The notes: a model not told the origin generated them from the sequence alone. A DNA stretch of 64,000 nt from CBDFHC01 sp965247585 (GCA_965247585.1 CBDFHC010000003.1:496001-560000), one strand, 5' to 3'. Shown: positions 1 through 9,159, counted from the first letter of the stretch. Translations and numbers: made by a program.

Positions 1-925
1 GTAAGGTCTTAGTTTCTGAGGGACACCCTCAGACTCGCGGCAGCGAACCCAGGCTCCCCGCACTCTCCTGTGAGGTTGGTCTAGATTGTGCGCTGGAGGC
101 ATCCTTCAAGGAACGATGTTTCTATTTGGGAGGCAATCAGTCATGGCGATGGGCTTGGCAGTCGAACGGAAAGCGAATCGAAGGTTGGTGGTTGCCACCA
201 TCCCGCCCAGTAAGGTCTTAGTTTCTGAGGGACACCCTCAGGCTCCCGGCAGGGAACCCAGGTTCACGGCACTCTCCTGTGAGGTTGGTCTAGATTGTGC
301 GCTGGAGGGATCCTTCAAGGAACGATGGTTCTGTTTGGGAGGCTAGCAGTCATGCGAGGAGATGGGTTTGGCAGTGGAACGGGAAGCGAATCGAAGGATG
401 GTGGTTCCAACCATCCCGCGCAGTAAGGTCTTAGTTTTTGAGGGACACCCTCAGACTCCCGGCAGGGAACCCAGGTTCCCTGCACTCTCCTGTGAGGTTG
501 GTCTAGATTGTGCGCTGGAGGCATCCTTCAAGGAACGATGTTTCTATTTGGGAGTCAATCAGTCATGGCGATGGGTTTGGCAGTGGAACGGGAAGCGAAT
601 CAAAGGTTGGTGGTTGCCACCATCCCGCCCAGTAAGGTTTTAGTTTATGAGGGACACCCTCAGACTCCCGGCAGGGAACCCAGGTTCCCTGCACTCTCCT
701 GTGAGGTTGGTCTAGATTGTGCGCTGGAGGCATCCTTCAAGGAACGATGTTTCTGTTTGGGAGGCAATCAGTCATGGCGATGGGTTTGGCCGGTGCAAAG
801 GGTTGCGAATCAAGGGTTGGTGGTGCCCACCCACGACCGCCCAGTGCGGTTTTAATTTACGAGGGACACCCTCAGACTCCCGGCAGGGGGAGAAAACCCC
901 CTCTGCACTCTCCCTCTTCAGGGGA
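1..925. repeat. tandem array of the main intergenic repeat (5 right modules)
   Basis: Five copies of the right-hand module, each with the hairpin GAGGGACACCCTC, begin near 18, 227, 440, 649 and 861, a period of about 209-213 bp. Each is followed by a second hairpin (GGCAGGGAACC / GGTTCCCTGC) and CACTCTCCTGTG, and, in all but the first, preceded by a left module (TCATGGCGATGGG, then TTGCGAATC and GGTTGGTGG). Copies differ by scattered substitutions. Open frames of 70-115 codons here follow the repeat period and show no protein family. The array begins at or before the window edge. Confidence 0.9.
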
Positions 926-966
926 CCAGGGACGGATATGGTGAGCACTACAAAGGACGTTAGGGC

Positions 967-2070
967 GTGAGGTTGCCGTTTATAGGGAGGGCCCCGGCGA
1001 AGGCGGTGACGCCGGCGGGGTTGGAGGTGCGCCTGCTTTCGTTTTCGTACCCGTGGGGGCGGCTGGCGCTGGGGTTGGGGGTGGTGGCGCTGGTGGCGGT
1101 GATGGCGGGAGGGGTAGGTTCGGTGTATATCTCGCCGGACGGGTTCGTGAAGATAGTGGCGGACCGGATTCCATTCGTCGACGTGGCGAATACGTGGCCG
1201 GCGAGCTGGGAGACGATAATCTGGGAGCTACGGTTACCGAGGATTGTGCTGGCGGGGTTGGTGGGGGCGGGGTTGGCGGTGTCCGGGGCGACGTACCAAG
1301 GGCTGTTTCGCAACCCGCTAGCGGACCCGTATCTGATAGGAGTGGCCTCCGGGGCGGGACTGGGGGCCAGCGTGGTGTTTCTAACCAGGGTGCCGTTCTA
1401 CTTCGGGGGGTTCAGCGTGCTGCCGCTGGCGGCGTTCGTGGGCGGAGTTGGCGCGGTGACGGTGGCGTATATCATAGCCCGCCAATCGGAGGGGGTGCCG
1501 CTGACGACGCTGATCCTGGCGGGAGTGGCGATAGCTTCGATGACGGGAGCGGTGACGAGCCTGCTGATGATTCGGGCCGACCCGGACGTGAGGCCGTTGC
1601 TGGGATGGCTGTTGGGCGGGTTCATAGGCGCGGACTGGCGGGACGTGAGGATTGTGCTGCCTTACATGATTCCGGGTATGGTGATCATGTTGGCGTATGG
1701 ACGGATCCTGAACTTGTTCCAGCTAAAGGAGGAGGAAGCGAAGCAGCTTGGGGTGAATGTGGAGCGGACGAAGGTGCTGCTGGTGGTGCTGGCGTCGCTG
1801 ACCACGGCGGCGGCGGTGTCGGTGAGCGGGATGATAGGGTTCGTGGGGCTGATAGCGCCGCACGCGGTGCGGTTGATCTGGGGGTATGACCACCGGACGC
1901 TGCTGCCGATGGCGATGTTTGTGGGGGCCGGTTTCCTGATTCTGGCGGATGTGGCGGCGAGGACGGTGGCGAGCCCCTCGGAGCTGCCGGTGGGTGTGGT
2001 GACGGCGTTTTGCGGCGCGCCGTTCTTCCTGTATTTGCTGCGACGCCGGGGACAGGGGGTGTCTTCGTGA
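967..2070 (+). CDS. FecCD-family ABC permease, probably corrinoid (BtuC-like)
   Basis: This is an inner-membrane permease subunit of an iron-siderophore/vitamin B12 type importer, 367 residues, the usual family length. Hydrophobic segments run through the protein. The FecCD hallmark, GATYQG followed by NPLADP, lies near residues 107-119, and the GLIAPH motif near the C-terminus marks the ATPase-coupling region. It starts with GTG. Its TGA stop overlaps the GTG start of the ATPase gene (GTGA), so the two are translationally coupled. The neighbouring BtuF-like, CobB, CobC and CobQ genes point to corrinoid rather than siderophore as substrate; that assignment is inference. Confidence 0.88.
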   Translation: MRLPFIGRAPAKAVTPAGLEVRLLSFSYPWGRLALGLGVVALVAVMAGGVGSVYISPDGFVKIVADRIPFVDVANTWPASWETIIWELRLPRIVLAGLVGAGLAVSGATYQGLFRNPLADPYLIGVASGAGLGASVVFLTRVPFYFGGFSVLPLAAFVGGVGAVTVAYIIARQSEGVPLTTLILAGVAIASMTGAVTSLLMIRADPDVRPLLGWLLGGFIGADWRDVRIVLPYMIPGMVIMLAYGRILNLFQLKEEEAKQLGVNVERTKVLLVVLASLTTAAAVSVSGMIGFVGLIAPHAVRLIWGYDHRTLLPMAMFVGAGFLILADVAARTVASPSELPVGVVTAFCGAPFFLYLLRRRGQGVSS

Positions 2071-2885
2071 ACGGGCATAGCGCGCTCAAGGTGGAGGGGG
2101 TCCACTTCGCGTTCGGCGATGCCGCGGTGCTGAAGGGTGTGGAACTGGAGGCGGTAGAAGGGGAGGTGCTGGGGCTGGTGGGGCCGAACGGGGTGGGAAA
2201 AAGCACGCTGATGGGGGTGATCAGCGGGATTATTCGTCCGCAAAAAGGGAGGGTACTGCTGGAGGGGGAGGACCTGGGCCGGATGAAGCCGAAGGAGAGG
2301 GCGATCCGGGTGGCGACGGTGCCGCAGAGCCCGGCGGTGGCGCCAGGGTTCAGGGCGATGGAGATGGTGCTGATGGGGAGGAACCCGCACCTGGGGCTGC
2401 TGGAATGGGAGGGTCCGAAGGACTTGGAGGTGTGCCGGAGGGCGATGGAGATGACGAACACCTGGGAGTTCGCGGACCGGTTTGTGGCGTCGCTATCCGG
2501 CGGAGAGAAGCAGCGAGTTTTCATAGCGCGGGCGCTGGCGCAGGAGGCGCGGTTGTTGCTTTTGGACGAACCTACGGCGCACCTGGACATAGGGTTTCAG
2601 TCCGAGGTGCTGGATATGATTGAGGAGGTGAGGAAGGAGTCGAATATGACGGTGGTGGCGGCGATGCACGATATGACGCTGGCGGCGCAGTACTGCCACC
2701 GGATCGCGTTGATGCATAGAGGGGCGGTGCATGCGGTGGGGAAGCCGGAGGAGGTGTTGACGTCAGAGATGGTGTCGGCGGTGTTTGGGGCGGAGGTGTC
2801 GGTGACGAAGCACCCGGTGCACGGGACGCCGGTGGTGTTGGCGGTGGGGGGGAATGGGCGGAGGATGGTGAGGGATGGCGGATAG
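2067..2885 (+). CDS. ABC transporter ATPase, probably corrinoid import (BtuD/FepC-like)
   Basis: Cytoplasmic ATPase that would drive the adjacent permease. Visible motifs: Walker A GPNGVGKS (about residues 39-46), signature LSGGEKQR (about 142-149), Walker B LLLLDEPTAHLD (about 163-174) and the switch histidine in AAMHD. The frame is open further upstream, but the GTG at 2067 overlaps the permease stop and gives a normal 272-residue protein beginning just before the first ATPase strand, so I chose it. The binding protein is encoded separately on the other strand near 5.2-6.2 kb. Confidence 0.9.
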   Translation: MNGHSALKVEGVHFAFGDAAVLKGVELEAVEGEVLGLVGPNGVGKSTLMGVISGIIRPQKGRVLLEGEDLGRMKPKERAIRVATVPQSPAVAPGFRAMEMVLMGRNPHLGLLEWEGPKDLEVCRRAMEMTNTWEFADRFVASLSGGEKQRVFIARALAQEARLLLLDEPTAHLDIGFQSEVLDMIEEVRKESNMTVVAAMHDMTLAAQYCHRIALMHRGAVHAVGKPEEVLTSEMVSAVFGAEVSVTKHPVHGTPVVLAVGGNGRRMVRDGG

Positions 2886-2889
2886 TTGG

Positions 2890-3279
2890 CTAGGCAGGGT
2901 GGGGCGGCGCGTCATCCGCAAGCTGAATGAAGACGGTGGTGGAGGTTCCCGGGTTGATGTTGCGGGTGACGTGGCCTTTACCATGGGTGTCCTCCAGCAG
3001 CAGAACATCGCCGGGATGGAAACGGCGCGTTTCGCCGCTGCCGGCCACCACTTCAAATCCCCCCACGACGGCCACCGCGAGCTGTCGGGCCGGGGTAGGA
3101 TGACTTTCGCCGACCCAGCCTTGAGGGCAGGATACGAAGGCGGTGCGAGTTGACGGCCAGAATTGAGACACCAGGAGGGGAGCCGCGGGCGGGGCGAAAT
3201 CGGTTTCAGTCTGGACCATATCGGCATCCTTGAAGTGTGAGTTCCCGTCCGAATCGGAATAGATGATCGAGTATTTCAA
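2890..3279 (-). CDS. small cupin-domain protein
   Basis: A 129-residue single-domain cupin. The region RRFHPGDVLLLEDTHGKGH is a typical second cupin motif, and an upstream WxxxxxxxFVSCPxGW segment takes the place of the first. I chose the TTG at 3279 because GAGGAG sits 6 bases upstream; the frame stays open 33 codons further with no better signal. It converges with the ATPase gene (4 bp gap). It is a paralogue of the cupin at 13014: both begin KYSIIYSD/AYVRIYTG-like and share RRF-PGDVLL---GxGHxTR. Substrate unknown. Confidence 0.75.
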   Translation of the reverse strand: MKYSIIYSDSDGNSHFKDADMVQTETDFAPPAAPLLVSQFWPSTRTAFVSCPQGWVGESHPTPARQLAVAVVGGFEVVAGSGETRRFHPGDVLLLEDTHGKGHVTRNINPGTSTTVFIQLADDAPPHPA

Positions 3280-3424
3280 GCGGTGCTCCTCAGGAGGTGA
3301 GCATGGATCTGCGCGCTGATAATATACGAAACTCAGAGGCCGGTGGTACCCATCTTCCTGAGGCAGGCTTTGACTCACCCTGACGCCATGAACTGGCTAT
3401 TGTCGAAGCAATCAGTCTAGGGGA

Positions 3425-3830
3425 AGGGCATGGCCAACAAGAAGGACTGCGAATCAGAGGTTGGGTGCACCCCCTCTGTAACTCTCCCGTTCGATAGAGG
3501 GAGAGAATTAGTTCTGAGGGACTGCCTCAGACTCCAGGCAGGGAACTTAGGTGCTTCCGATTGACTGGCGTTCATCGGGACCTTCGGCCTGCACTCTTCT
3601 GTGCGGTGGGAATGCGAATAAGGTTGTTGCTGTATTGGGGAGATTCAGCCATGGCGAAGGGGATGGCTACTACAAAGGGTTGAGAATCGAAGGTTGGTGG
3701 TTCCCACCCACCCGCCCCGAAAGGTTTTAAAAAGTTTTTCTGAGGGACACCCTCAGACTCCCGCCAGAGGGGGTATTCCCCCTCTGGACTCCCCCTTTGG
3801 GCATGCAAGGAGAATGGCCGGGTCTGTTTT
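3425..3830. repeat. two mosaic intergenic repeat units
   Basis: The first unit joins a left module (TTGCGAATC-type, here CTGCGAATCAGAGG) to the alternative right module with CACCCCCTCTGTAACTCTCCC and a GATAGAGGGAGAG hairpin. The second unit (from about 3650) is left module plus the main right module with GAGGGACACCCTC. No gene is seen between the cupin and cobB. Confidence 0.85.
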
Positions 3831-3843
3831 CGAGGGGTTGACG

Positions 3844-5223
3844 CTATTTGTTTGAGCGGTGGGAGCGCCATCTGGCGCAGGTGGCGACCATGTTGGGGGC
3901 CAGGTCCGGATGGCTGGCGAGGTGGAGGTGGATGTAGGAGGCGACGACGTTGCCCAGGTGGAAGCCTTCGAGGCGGCCGTCTTGATCTAGGACTTGGTAG
4001 GCGGCTGTGCCACGGGGCGGGACGCCGGTGAGGGTGGAGAGGTGGAATTCGTGGCCTCTAACGGTGGCGTCTTGTGGCATCAGAGGGGTGTCCTTCAGGG
4101 CGCGGACGGTACGGTAGCCGAGGGTCAGCCGGGTGTCTTTGATGGATGAAGCGGCAGGCAGTATGCCGGCCATGGGGTAGGTGTCTCCCGCCTGGTCTTC
4201 CAGGGTGCGGCCCAGGTACATGAGTCCGCCGCACTCGGCGTAAATGGGCATGCCGCTGGAGGCGGCGTCTTGAAGGGAGCAGAGCATGGAGCGGTTCTCT
4301 GAAAGCTCTCGGGCGTAGAACTCGGGGAAGCCGCCGCCCAAGTAGATGCCGGAGACGCCCGCGGGCAGGCCCCGGTCCGCCAAAGGGCTAAAGGGGACGA
4401 TCTCGGCGCCCCAGGCGCGAAGGAGGTCCAGGGAGTCCGGGTAGTAGAAGTTGAAGGCGGGGTCCATGGCCACGGCGATGGCGGTGGTGGCGGGTACGGT
4501 CTCCTCCGGGAAGAGGCCGGGGGACTGGGCCGGGGGAGGGTCGGCCTGCTTGGCAACAAGCTGGAGGGCGTCGAGGTCTACGGTGTCCTCGATTTGCGAA
4601 GCCAGCCGTTGATAGAACTCGTCCGCCAGCCGGCCTTCGGCGGTGGGGATGAGGCCCAGGTGCCGCTCGGGCAGGGCGAGGTCCTGGCGTTTCGGCAGGT
4701 GGCCCAGGAGGGGCACGCCGGCGCGCTCCAAGGAGGGTCTTACCAGGTCCAAGTGGAAGTCTCCGGCGATGCCGTTGAGGATGACGCCGGAGAGGTTGAG
4801 GTCTGGGTCGAAGGCCTTGAAGCCCAGCACCGTGGCGCCGACGCTGCGGGTGGCGGCGTAGGCATCCACCACCAGGACTACGGGGAGGTTGAGGAGCTTG
4901 GCGAGGTGGGCGGTGCTGCCGTCTTCGGTGTCGCCGCCAGAGCCGTCGTAGAGGCCCATGACGCCTTCCACCACGGCGAGGTCGTTGCCGGCCATGGCGC
5001 GGTGGAAAAGCTCGGTTATGGCGGCGGGCTTCAGGAGCCAGGAGTCGAGATTTCGGGATGGACGTCCGGTGGCGCCGCCGTGATAGGAGGGGTCTATATA
5101 GTCGGGGCCGACCTTGAAGGGTTGGACGCGGTGGCCGCGGCGGGTGAGGGCGGCCATGATGCCGGTGGCGACGGTGGTCTTACCCACGCCGCTCTGGGTG
5201 CCGGCGATGACGACGGCGTTCAT
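3844..5223 (-). CDS. cobB: cobyrinate a,c-diamide synthase (CobB/CbiA)
   Basis: Glutamine-dependent amidase that converts the a- and c-carboxylates of cobyrinate (or the hydrogeno form) to amides in cobalamin synthesis. It has 459 residues. The N-terminal dethiobiotin-synthetase-like ATPase half carries GTQSGVGKTT (residues 8-17). The C-terminal class I glutamine amidotransferase half carries AECGGLMYLG with the nucleophile Cys near residue 329, and a late HLASHPDLA histidine. The ATG lies 7 bases after the stop of the BtuF-like gene, so the two probably share a transcript. No corrin-ring genes occur in this window, so a salvage role is possible. Confidence 0.93.
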   Translation of the reverse strand: MNAVVIAGTQSGVGKTTVATGIMAALTRRGHRVQPFKVGPDYIDPSYHGGATGRPSRNLDSWLLKPAAITELFHRAMAGNDLAVVEGVMGLYDGSGGDTEDGSTAHLAKLLNLPVVLVVDAYAATRSVGATVLGFKAFDPDLNLSGVILNGIAGDFHLDLVRPSLERAGVPLLGHLPKRQDLALPERHLGLIPTAEGRLADEFYQRLASQIEDTVDLDALQLVAKQADPPPAQSPGLFPEETVPATTAIAVAMDPAFNFYYPDSLDLLRAWGAEIVPFSPLADRGLPAGVSGIYLGGGFPEFYARELSENRSMLCSLQDAASSGMPIYAECGGLMYLGRTLEDQAGDTYPMAGILPAASSIKDTRLTLGYRTVRALKDTPLMPQDATVRGHEFHLSTLTGVPPRGTAAYQVLDQDGRLEGFHLGNVVASYIHLHLASHPDLAPNMVATCARWRSHRSNK

Positions 5224-5230
5224 GGTGGAG

Positions 5231-6217
5231 CTATCCGCCTGAATCGGCGGGATACGGTTGGAAGGAGGCCGCCAGGGGGGACCGCTTATCTGTTTTCGAG
5301 TAGCCGCGTTGGAGCTTGGCGGCGGCGGCGGGGGGAATCAGGCCGTGGAAGATGTCAGGGTGAAACACCTGGGCCAACATCTCGATGCCGGGGACCAGCC
5401 TTGGGCCGGGGATGCTGAAGTAGGAGTGCTCCAGGGCGTACACCTGACCCGATGCCACGGCGGAGAGGTCCCGCCAGCCCTCCTGTCGGGTGAGCCACTC
5501 GGCTCCTTGCAGACTGCGCTGGATTCCAGAGGAACAGAGGGAGATAACTATGATGTCGGGGTCGTAGTCGAGGACGGTCTGCCAGGCTATTCGAGCGGCG
5601 GAGCAGCCGGGCTGAAAAAGGCCGTCGATGCCGCCGGCGAAGGCCTTCATGTCGGGGAGCCAGTTGCCGCCGGCGACCAAGGGGTCGATGCCCTCGAAGG
5701 AGAGGACCCGGGGCTTTTGGGAAGCCAGGTTGGAGCGCTGGGCCACGGAGTCGATGCGGGCCTGGAGGCCGCGGACCAGCGCCCGGGCGGCGTCGGCGAC
5801 GAGGGCGGCGTTGCCCACCCGGAGGATGCAGTCCAGCACCTGGGCCATGGTGGTGGGGCTGAGGACGAGGATTTCCGGCTGGCGGCGCATGAAGCTGACG
5901 GTGCTCCGGACCTGGCCGGCGTCCACGTCACAGATGTAGCAGAGGTCCTGGGTGAGAACGAGGTCCGGTTCCTCCCGCTGGAACCATTCGACGTCGAGCT
6001 GGAAGGGGTTTTGGGCGGAGGAGAGGAGCTCCAGCATGGCGGCCTCGACCTGGGCGCTGGAGCGGCCGTCCACCTGGACGAGGCTGCGGCTGACGATGGG
6101 TTTCTTCGCGGCCTCGGGGGGGAAGGCGCAGAGGTCTGTGACCCCTGCGAGGTGGTCGGCGAGGCCGAGGGCGTAGAGTATTTCGGTGCCGCTGGGGAGA
6201 AGGGAGCAGATTTTCAC
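5231..6217 (-). CDS. BtuF-like cobalamin-binding protein without signal peptide
   Basis: A 328-residue protein of the periplasmic-binding (BtuF/FhuD, COG0614) type. It begins KICSLLPSGTEILYALGL, the canonical first strand of the mature fold, and has LVLTQDLCYICDV and VLSPTTMAQVL in the expected order. The GTG start at 6217 leaves no room for a signal peptide or lipobox. The protein may therefore act in the cytosol, or a leader may have been lost. It lies upstream of cobB and near the importer genes, supporting a corrinoid ligand (inference). Confidence 0.82.
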   Translation of the reverse strand: MKICSLLPSGTEILYALGLADHLAGVTDLCAFPPEAAKKPIVSRSLVQVDGRSSAQVEAAMLELLSSAQNPFQLDVEWFQREEPDLVLTQDLCYICDVDAGQVRSTVSFMRRQPEILVLSPTTMAQVLDCILRVGNAALVADAARALVRGLQARIDSVAQRSNLASQKPRVLSFEGIDPLVAGGNWLPDMKAFAGGIDGLFQPGCSAARIAWQTVLDYDPDIIVISLCSSGIQRSLQGAEWLTRQEGWRDLSAVASGQVYALEHSYFSIPGPRLVPGIEMLAQVFHPDIFHGLIPPAAAAKLQRGYSKTDKRSPLAASFQPYPADSGG

Positions 6218-6254
6218 GTAGAGATTTTCCGCGGGGCGTTTGGAAAGGTGTTTT

Positions 6255-6269
6255 GGCGTATTATACGCC
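6255..6269. promoter_or_regulatory. 15-bp perfect inverted repeat overlapping a candidate -10 box
   Basis: GGCGTATTATACGCC is a perfect palindrome around one central base. On the minus strand it contains TATAAT, 38 bp upstream of the BtuF-like start. No convincing -35 box was found. It may be an operator for the btuF-like/cobB pair or a divergent regulatory site. Confidence 0.4.
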
Positions 6270-6289
6270 GGTGCGGGGCAGTATCCGCT

Positions 6290-6600
6290 TAGCAGGGTTT
6301 GGCAGGCAAGTGGCCGTGGTGATGGATGTTATTGTCACAGAGGGTTGCGAAACGAAGGGGAGTCGCACCCCTTCTTAATTTTCCCCTCGATAGGGGGAGA
6401 GGGATACTTCTGTTTTCGAGAGAATCAAGCATTGCGGTGGGTATCTCTATTTCAGAGGGTTGCGAATCGAAGGTTGGTGATTCCCACCATCCCGCCCAGT
6501 AAGGTTTTAGTTTCTGAGGGACACCCTCAGACTCCCGGCAGGGAACCCAGGTTCCCTGCACTCTCCTGTGGGGTGGGAATGCGAGTAGAGTTGGGGTTAA
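6290..6600. repeat. two mosaic intergenic repeat units
   Basis: One unit has the alternative right module (CACCCCTTCTTAATTTTCCC with the GATAGGGGGAGAG hairpin). It is followed by a left module plus the main right module with GAGGGACACCCTC and GGCAGGGAACC/GGTTCCCTGC. Confidence 0.85.
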
Positions 6601-6634
6601 ATTCGAGGCGATGACGGGATTGAGATGACGAGTT

Positions 6635-7249
6635 TTGGGTAGGTGGTTATTGGTACGGCACGGGGAGACGGAGTGGAACGCGCTGGGGAAGATACAGGGC
6701 CACCAGGACGTGGGGCTGAACGAGGTTGGGCGCCGGCAGGCGGAACAGCTAAGGATTCGGCTGGAAGGGGTTTCGATTGAGGCGGCGTATTCCAGCGACC
6801 TTTCGAGGTGCGCGGACACGGCGCGGACCGTGCTGGGAGAAAGAGGGGTTGAGCCGCTGCTGACGGAGCGGATGCGGGAGCAGGGTTTTGGGCAGTGGCA
6901 GGGCCTGGGTTTCCGCGAGGTGGAGGAGCGGGACCCGGAGCTGTACGCGCGTATGATGGGGAGGGACTCGGACTTTTCGCCGCCGGGGGGAGAGAGCTTT
7001 CGGGAGGTGGCGGAGAGGGTGGGCGGATTCTTTGACGAGGTGCGCGGCAAGGACCACGAAGGCACGGTCCTGGTGGTAGGGCACGCCGGATCGCTGAGGG
7101 CGCTGATGGCGAAGGTGTTGGATATCCCGCTAGAGTCTAGCTGGCGGTTCCGGTTCGATTCGTGCGGGCTTTCGATGCTGGACGTGGGCCCGGACAGGGT
7201 GCGGCTGATGGTTTTCAACGATACGATGCACCGGGGGATAGCGGTATGA
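6635..7249 (+). CDS. cobC: histidine phosphatase, probable alpha-ribazole phosphatase (CobC-like)
   Basis: A 204-residue phosphoglycerate-mutase-superfamily phosphatase. LVRHGETEWN (residues 6-15) supplies the phosphohistidine, the second catalytic His is in VVGHAGS near residue 148, and the SSDLSRCADTA stretch is typical of CobC/PhoE enzymes. It starts with TTG. Its TGA stop overlaps the ATG of cobQ (ATGA), so the two are coupled. The context favours removal of phosphate from alpha-ribazole phosphate during nucleotide-loop assembly; the family alone would also allow a general phosphatase. Confidence 0.82.
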   Translation: MGRWLLVRHGETEWNALGKIQGHQDVGLNEVGRRQAEQLRIRLEGVSIEAAYSSDLSRCADTARTVLGERGVEPLLTERMREQGFGQWQGLGFREVEERDPELYARMMGRDSDFSPPGGESFREVAERVGGFFDEVRGKDHEGTVLVVGHAGSLRALMAKVLDIPLESSWRFRFDSCGLSMLDVGPDRVRLMVFNDTMHRGIAV

Positions 7250-8778
7250 CGGCCAAGGTGCTGATGGTGCAAGGCACGGCGTCTCACGTGGGGAAGAGCG
7301 TGATGGTGGCGGCGCTTTGCCGGATGCTACGGCAGGACGGATTCAAGGTGGCGCCTTTCAAGGCGCAGACTATGTCGCTGAACTCGTTCGTGACGCCGGA
7401 CGGGTTGGAGATTGGAAGGGCGCAGGCGGTGCAGGCAGAGGCGGCGGGGATTGAGCCCTCGGTGGAGATGAACCCGATTCTGTTGAAGCCGGAGAGGGGC
7501 AGCCGGTCGCAGGTGGTGGTGCTGGGGAAGCCGTTGATGAGCACGGAGGCGAGGGACTATTTCGACAAGACGAAGCCGCAACTGTGGGACGTGGTGGCGA
7601 CGTCGTTGGACCGTCTTCGAACGCAATACGAAGTGGTGGTGATCGAGGGGGCGGGCAGCCCGGCGGAGGTGAACCTGAGCGAGCGGGAGATTGTGAACAT
7701 GCGGGTGGCGCGGCACGCGGAGGCGCCGGTGTTGCTGGTGGCGGACATTGACCGGGGCGGCGTTTTCGCCTCGCTGGTGGGCACGCTTGACCTGCTGGCG
7801 CCGCGGGACCGGGGGCTGGTGAAAGGGCTGGTGGTTAACAAGTTTCGGGGGGACGTTCGGTTGTTTGATTCCGGGGTGTCGTTCCTGGAGGAGCGAACGG
7901 GGCTGCCGGTGGTGGGGGTGGTGCCGTACTTCAGGGAGATGAACCTGCCGGAGGAGGACTCGGTGCCGTTGGAGAGTCGGCGAGGGGTGAAGTCGCAAAC
8001 GGGCTACATTTTGGACGTAGCGGTGATTCGGCTGCCGCACATCGCTAACTTCGACGACTTCGACCCGCTGGCGGCGGAGGAGGGGGTGCGGTTGCGGTAC
8101 GTGGAACGGGGCGACGAGTTGGGGGCGCCGGACCTGGTGATACTGCCGGGGAGTAAGACGACGATGGCGGACCTGGAGTATGTGCGAAGCGTGGGGCTGG
8201 ACCAGGAGATTGTTTCGAAGGCGGCGGGGGGGACGGCGGTGATAGGGATCTGCGGCGGTTATCAGATGCTGGGGGAGCGGTTGCTGGACCCGTTGAGGGT
8301 GGAGTCGCCGGCGGGGGAGGCGGTGGGGCTGGGGTTGCTTCCGGTGACGACGACGTTTTCGCGGGAGAAGGAGACGCATCGAATAAAGGGTGAGGTGGTG
8401 GGGGAGGCGGGGTTGGTGGCGGAGGCTAGAGGATCGAGGATTGAAGGGTATGAGATTCACATGGGCAGGACGTTTGGGGAGGACCTAAAGGCCCCGTTCC
8501 GGGTGTTGAGCCGGTCCGGGAGGGCGACGGACGAGCGGGACGGGGCGATGAGCGTCGACGGCGGGGTGATGGGGACGTATATTCACGGGCTGTTCCATAA
8601 TTCGGAGCTGCGCCGAGGGGTGTTGGGGTGGTTGGCGAAGCGGAAGGGGGTGGCGCTGCCGCCTCCGGGTCCGGAGAGGGTGCGGGACGATGACTATGAC
8701 CGTTGGGCCGCGGTGGTGAGGGAGGCGCTGGATATGGAGTTGGTGTACGGGATGATGGGGGTTCGCACCCCCTCTTAA
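7246..8778 (+). CDS. cobQ: cobyric acid synthase (CobQ)
   Basis: Glutamine-dependent amidation of carboxylates b, d, e and g of adenosylcobyrinate diamide to give cobyric acid. It has 510 residues. The N-terminal P-loop-like GTASHVGKSV lies at residues 9-18, then the substrate motif KAQTMSLNSFV. The C-terminal amidotransferase domain has ICGGYQMLG with Cys near residue 336 and a late YIHGLF histidine. The frame extends 28 codons upstream, but the ATG at 7246 overlaps the cobC stop and matches the family N-terminus. The gene ends inside a repeat unit, whose sequence supplies the last codons. Confidence 0.94.
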   Translation: MTAKVLMVQGTASHVGKSVMVAALCRMLRQDGFKVAPFKAQTMSLNSFVTPDGLEIGRAQAVQAEAAGIEPSVEMNPILLKPERGSRSQVVVLGKPLMSTEARDYFDKTKPQLWDVVATSLDRLRTQYEVVVIEGAGSPAEVNLSEREIVNMRVARHAEAPVLLVADIDRGGVFASLVGTLDLLAPRDRGLVKGLVVNKFRGDVRLFDSGVSFLEERTGLPVVGVVPYFREMNLPEEDSVPLESRRGVKSQTGYILDVAVIRLPHIANFDDFDPLAAEEGVRLRYVERGDELGAPDLVILPGSKTTMADLEYVRSVGLDQEIVSKAAGGTAVIGICGGYQMLGERLLDPLRVESPAGEAVGLGLLPVTTTFSREKETHRIKGEVVGEAGLVAEARGSRIEGYEIHMGRTFGEDLKAPFRVLSRSGRATDERDGAMSVDGGVMGTYIHGLFHNSELRRGVLGWLAKRKGVALPPPGPERVRDDDYDRWAAVVREALDMELVYGMMGVRTPS

Positions 8779-9090
8779 TCTCCCTGGATAGGGGGAGGCA
8801 GGTTTTTGTGAGGCGTTGGATTGAGGTGGGCGGAAACGGTGACCGGGGGGGTGGGAGTTGGGTGGAAGGTACGGCACCACCTCTTGTAAGTCTCCCCCTC
8901 GATAGAGGGAGCGAATTTTTGTTTGAGGGACACCCTCAGACTCTCGGTAAAGGGGGAAGACCCCCCCTAGACTCCCCTTTGGTGGGTGTATTGCGAGGGA
9001 TGGTGATTGAAGTGAGCGCCAGGGTTGGATGTGCTCTCCCCCCACACCCAGATTCTTCGATCCTCACGGGCGGACTCAGAATGACATGAC
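8755..9090. repeat. mosaic repeats between cobQ and the glycosyltransferase gene
   Basis: Two alternative right modules (CACCCCCTCTTAATCTCCC and a CACCTCTTGTAAGTCTCCCC variant), one main right module (GAGGGACACCCTC near 8928) and one copy of the module CCAGATTCTTCGATCCTCAC ending GGCGGACTCAGAATGACATG (about 9030-9090). The first repeat overlaps the 3' end of cobQ. Confidence 0.85.
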
Positions 9091-9159
9091 ATTTCGGCAA
9101 GGGCTAATGGCGAAGAAGTAACGTGTCTGAGGTGCTATTTGGGGGGAATTTGGCGTAGG

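Noticed and set aside
1..925. CRISPR array
   Set aside because: Units are about 210 bp with diverged internal sequence; there are no short direct repeats with unique spacers and no cas genes.
86..944. Series of 75-115 codon ORFs in the first kilobase
   Set aside because: They follow the 210-bp repeat period, change frame between copies and coincide with hairpin modules; no protein family is visible.
1053..1889. 278-codon ORF in another frame of the permease gene
   Set aside because: Gly/Arg-rich shadow of high-GC coding DNA; the FecCD frame is clearly the coding one.
1..6634. Cobalamin riboswitch upstream of corrinoid genes
   Set aside because: No convincing B12-box or core helix pattern was seen in the leaders; a covariance-model search would decide.
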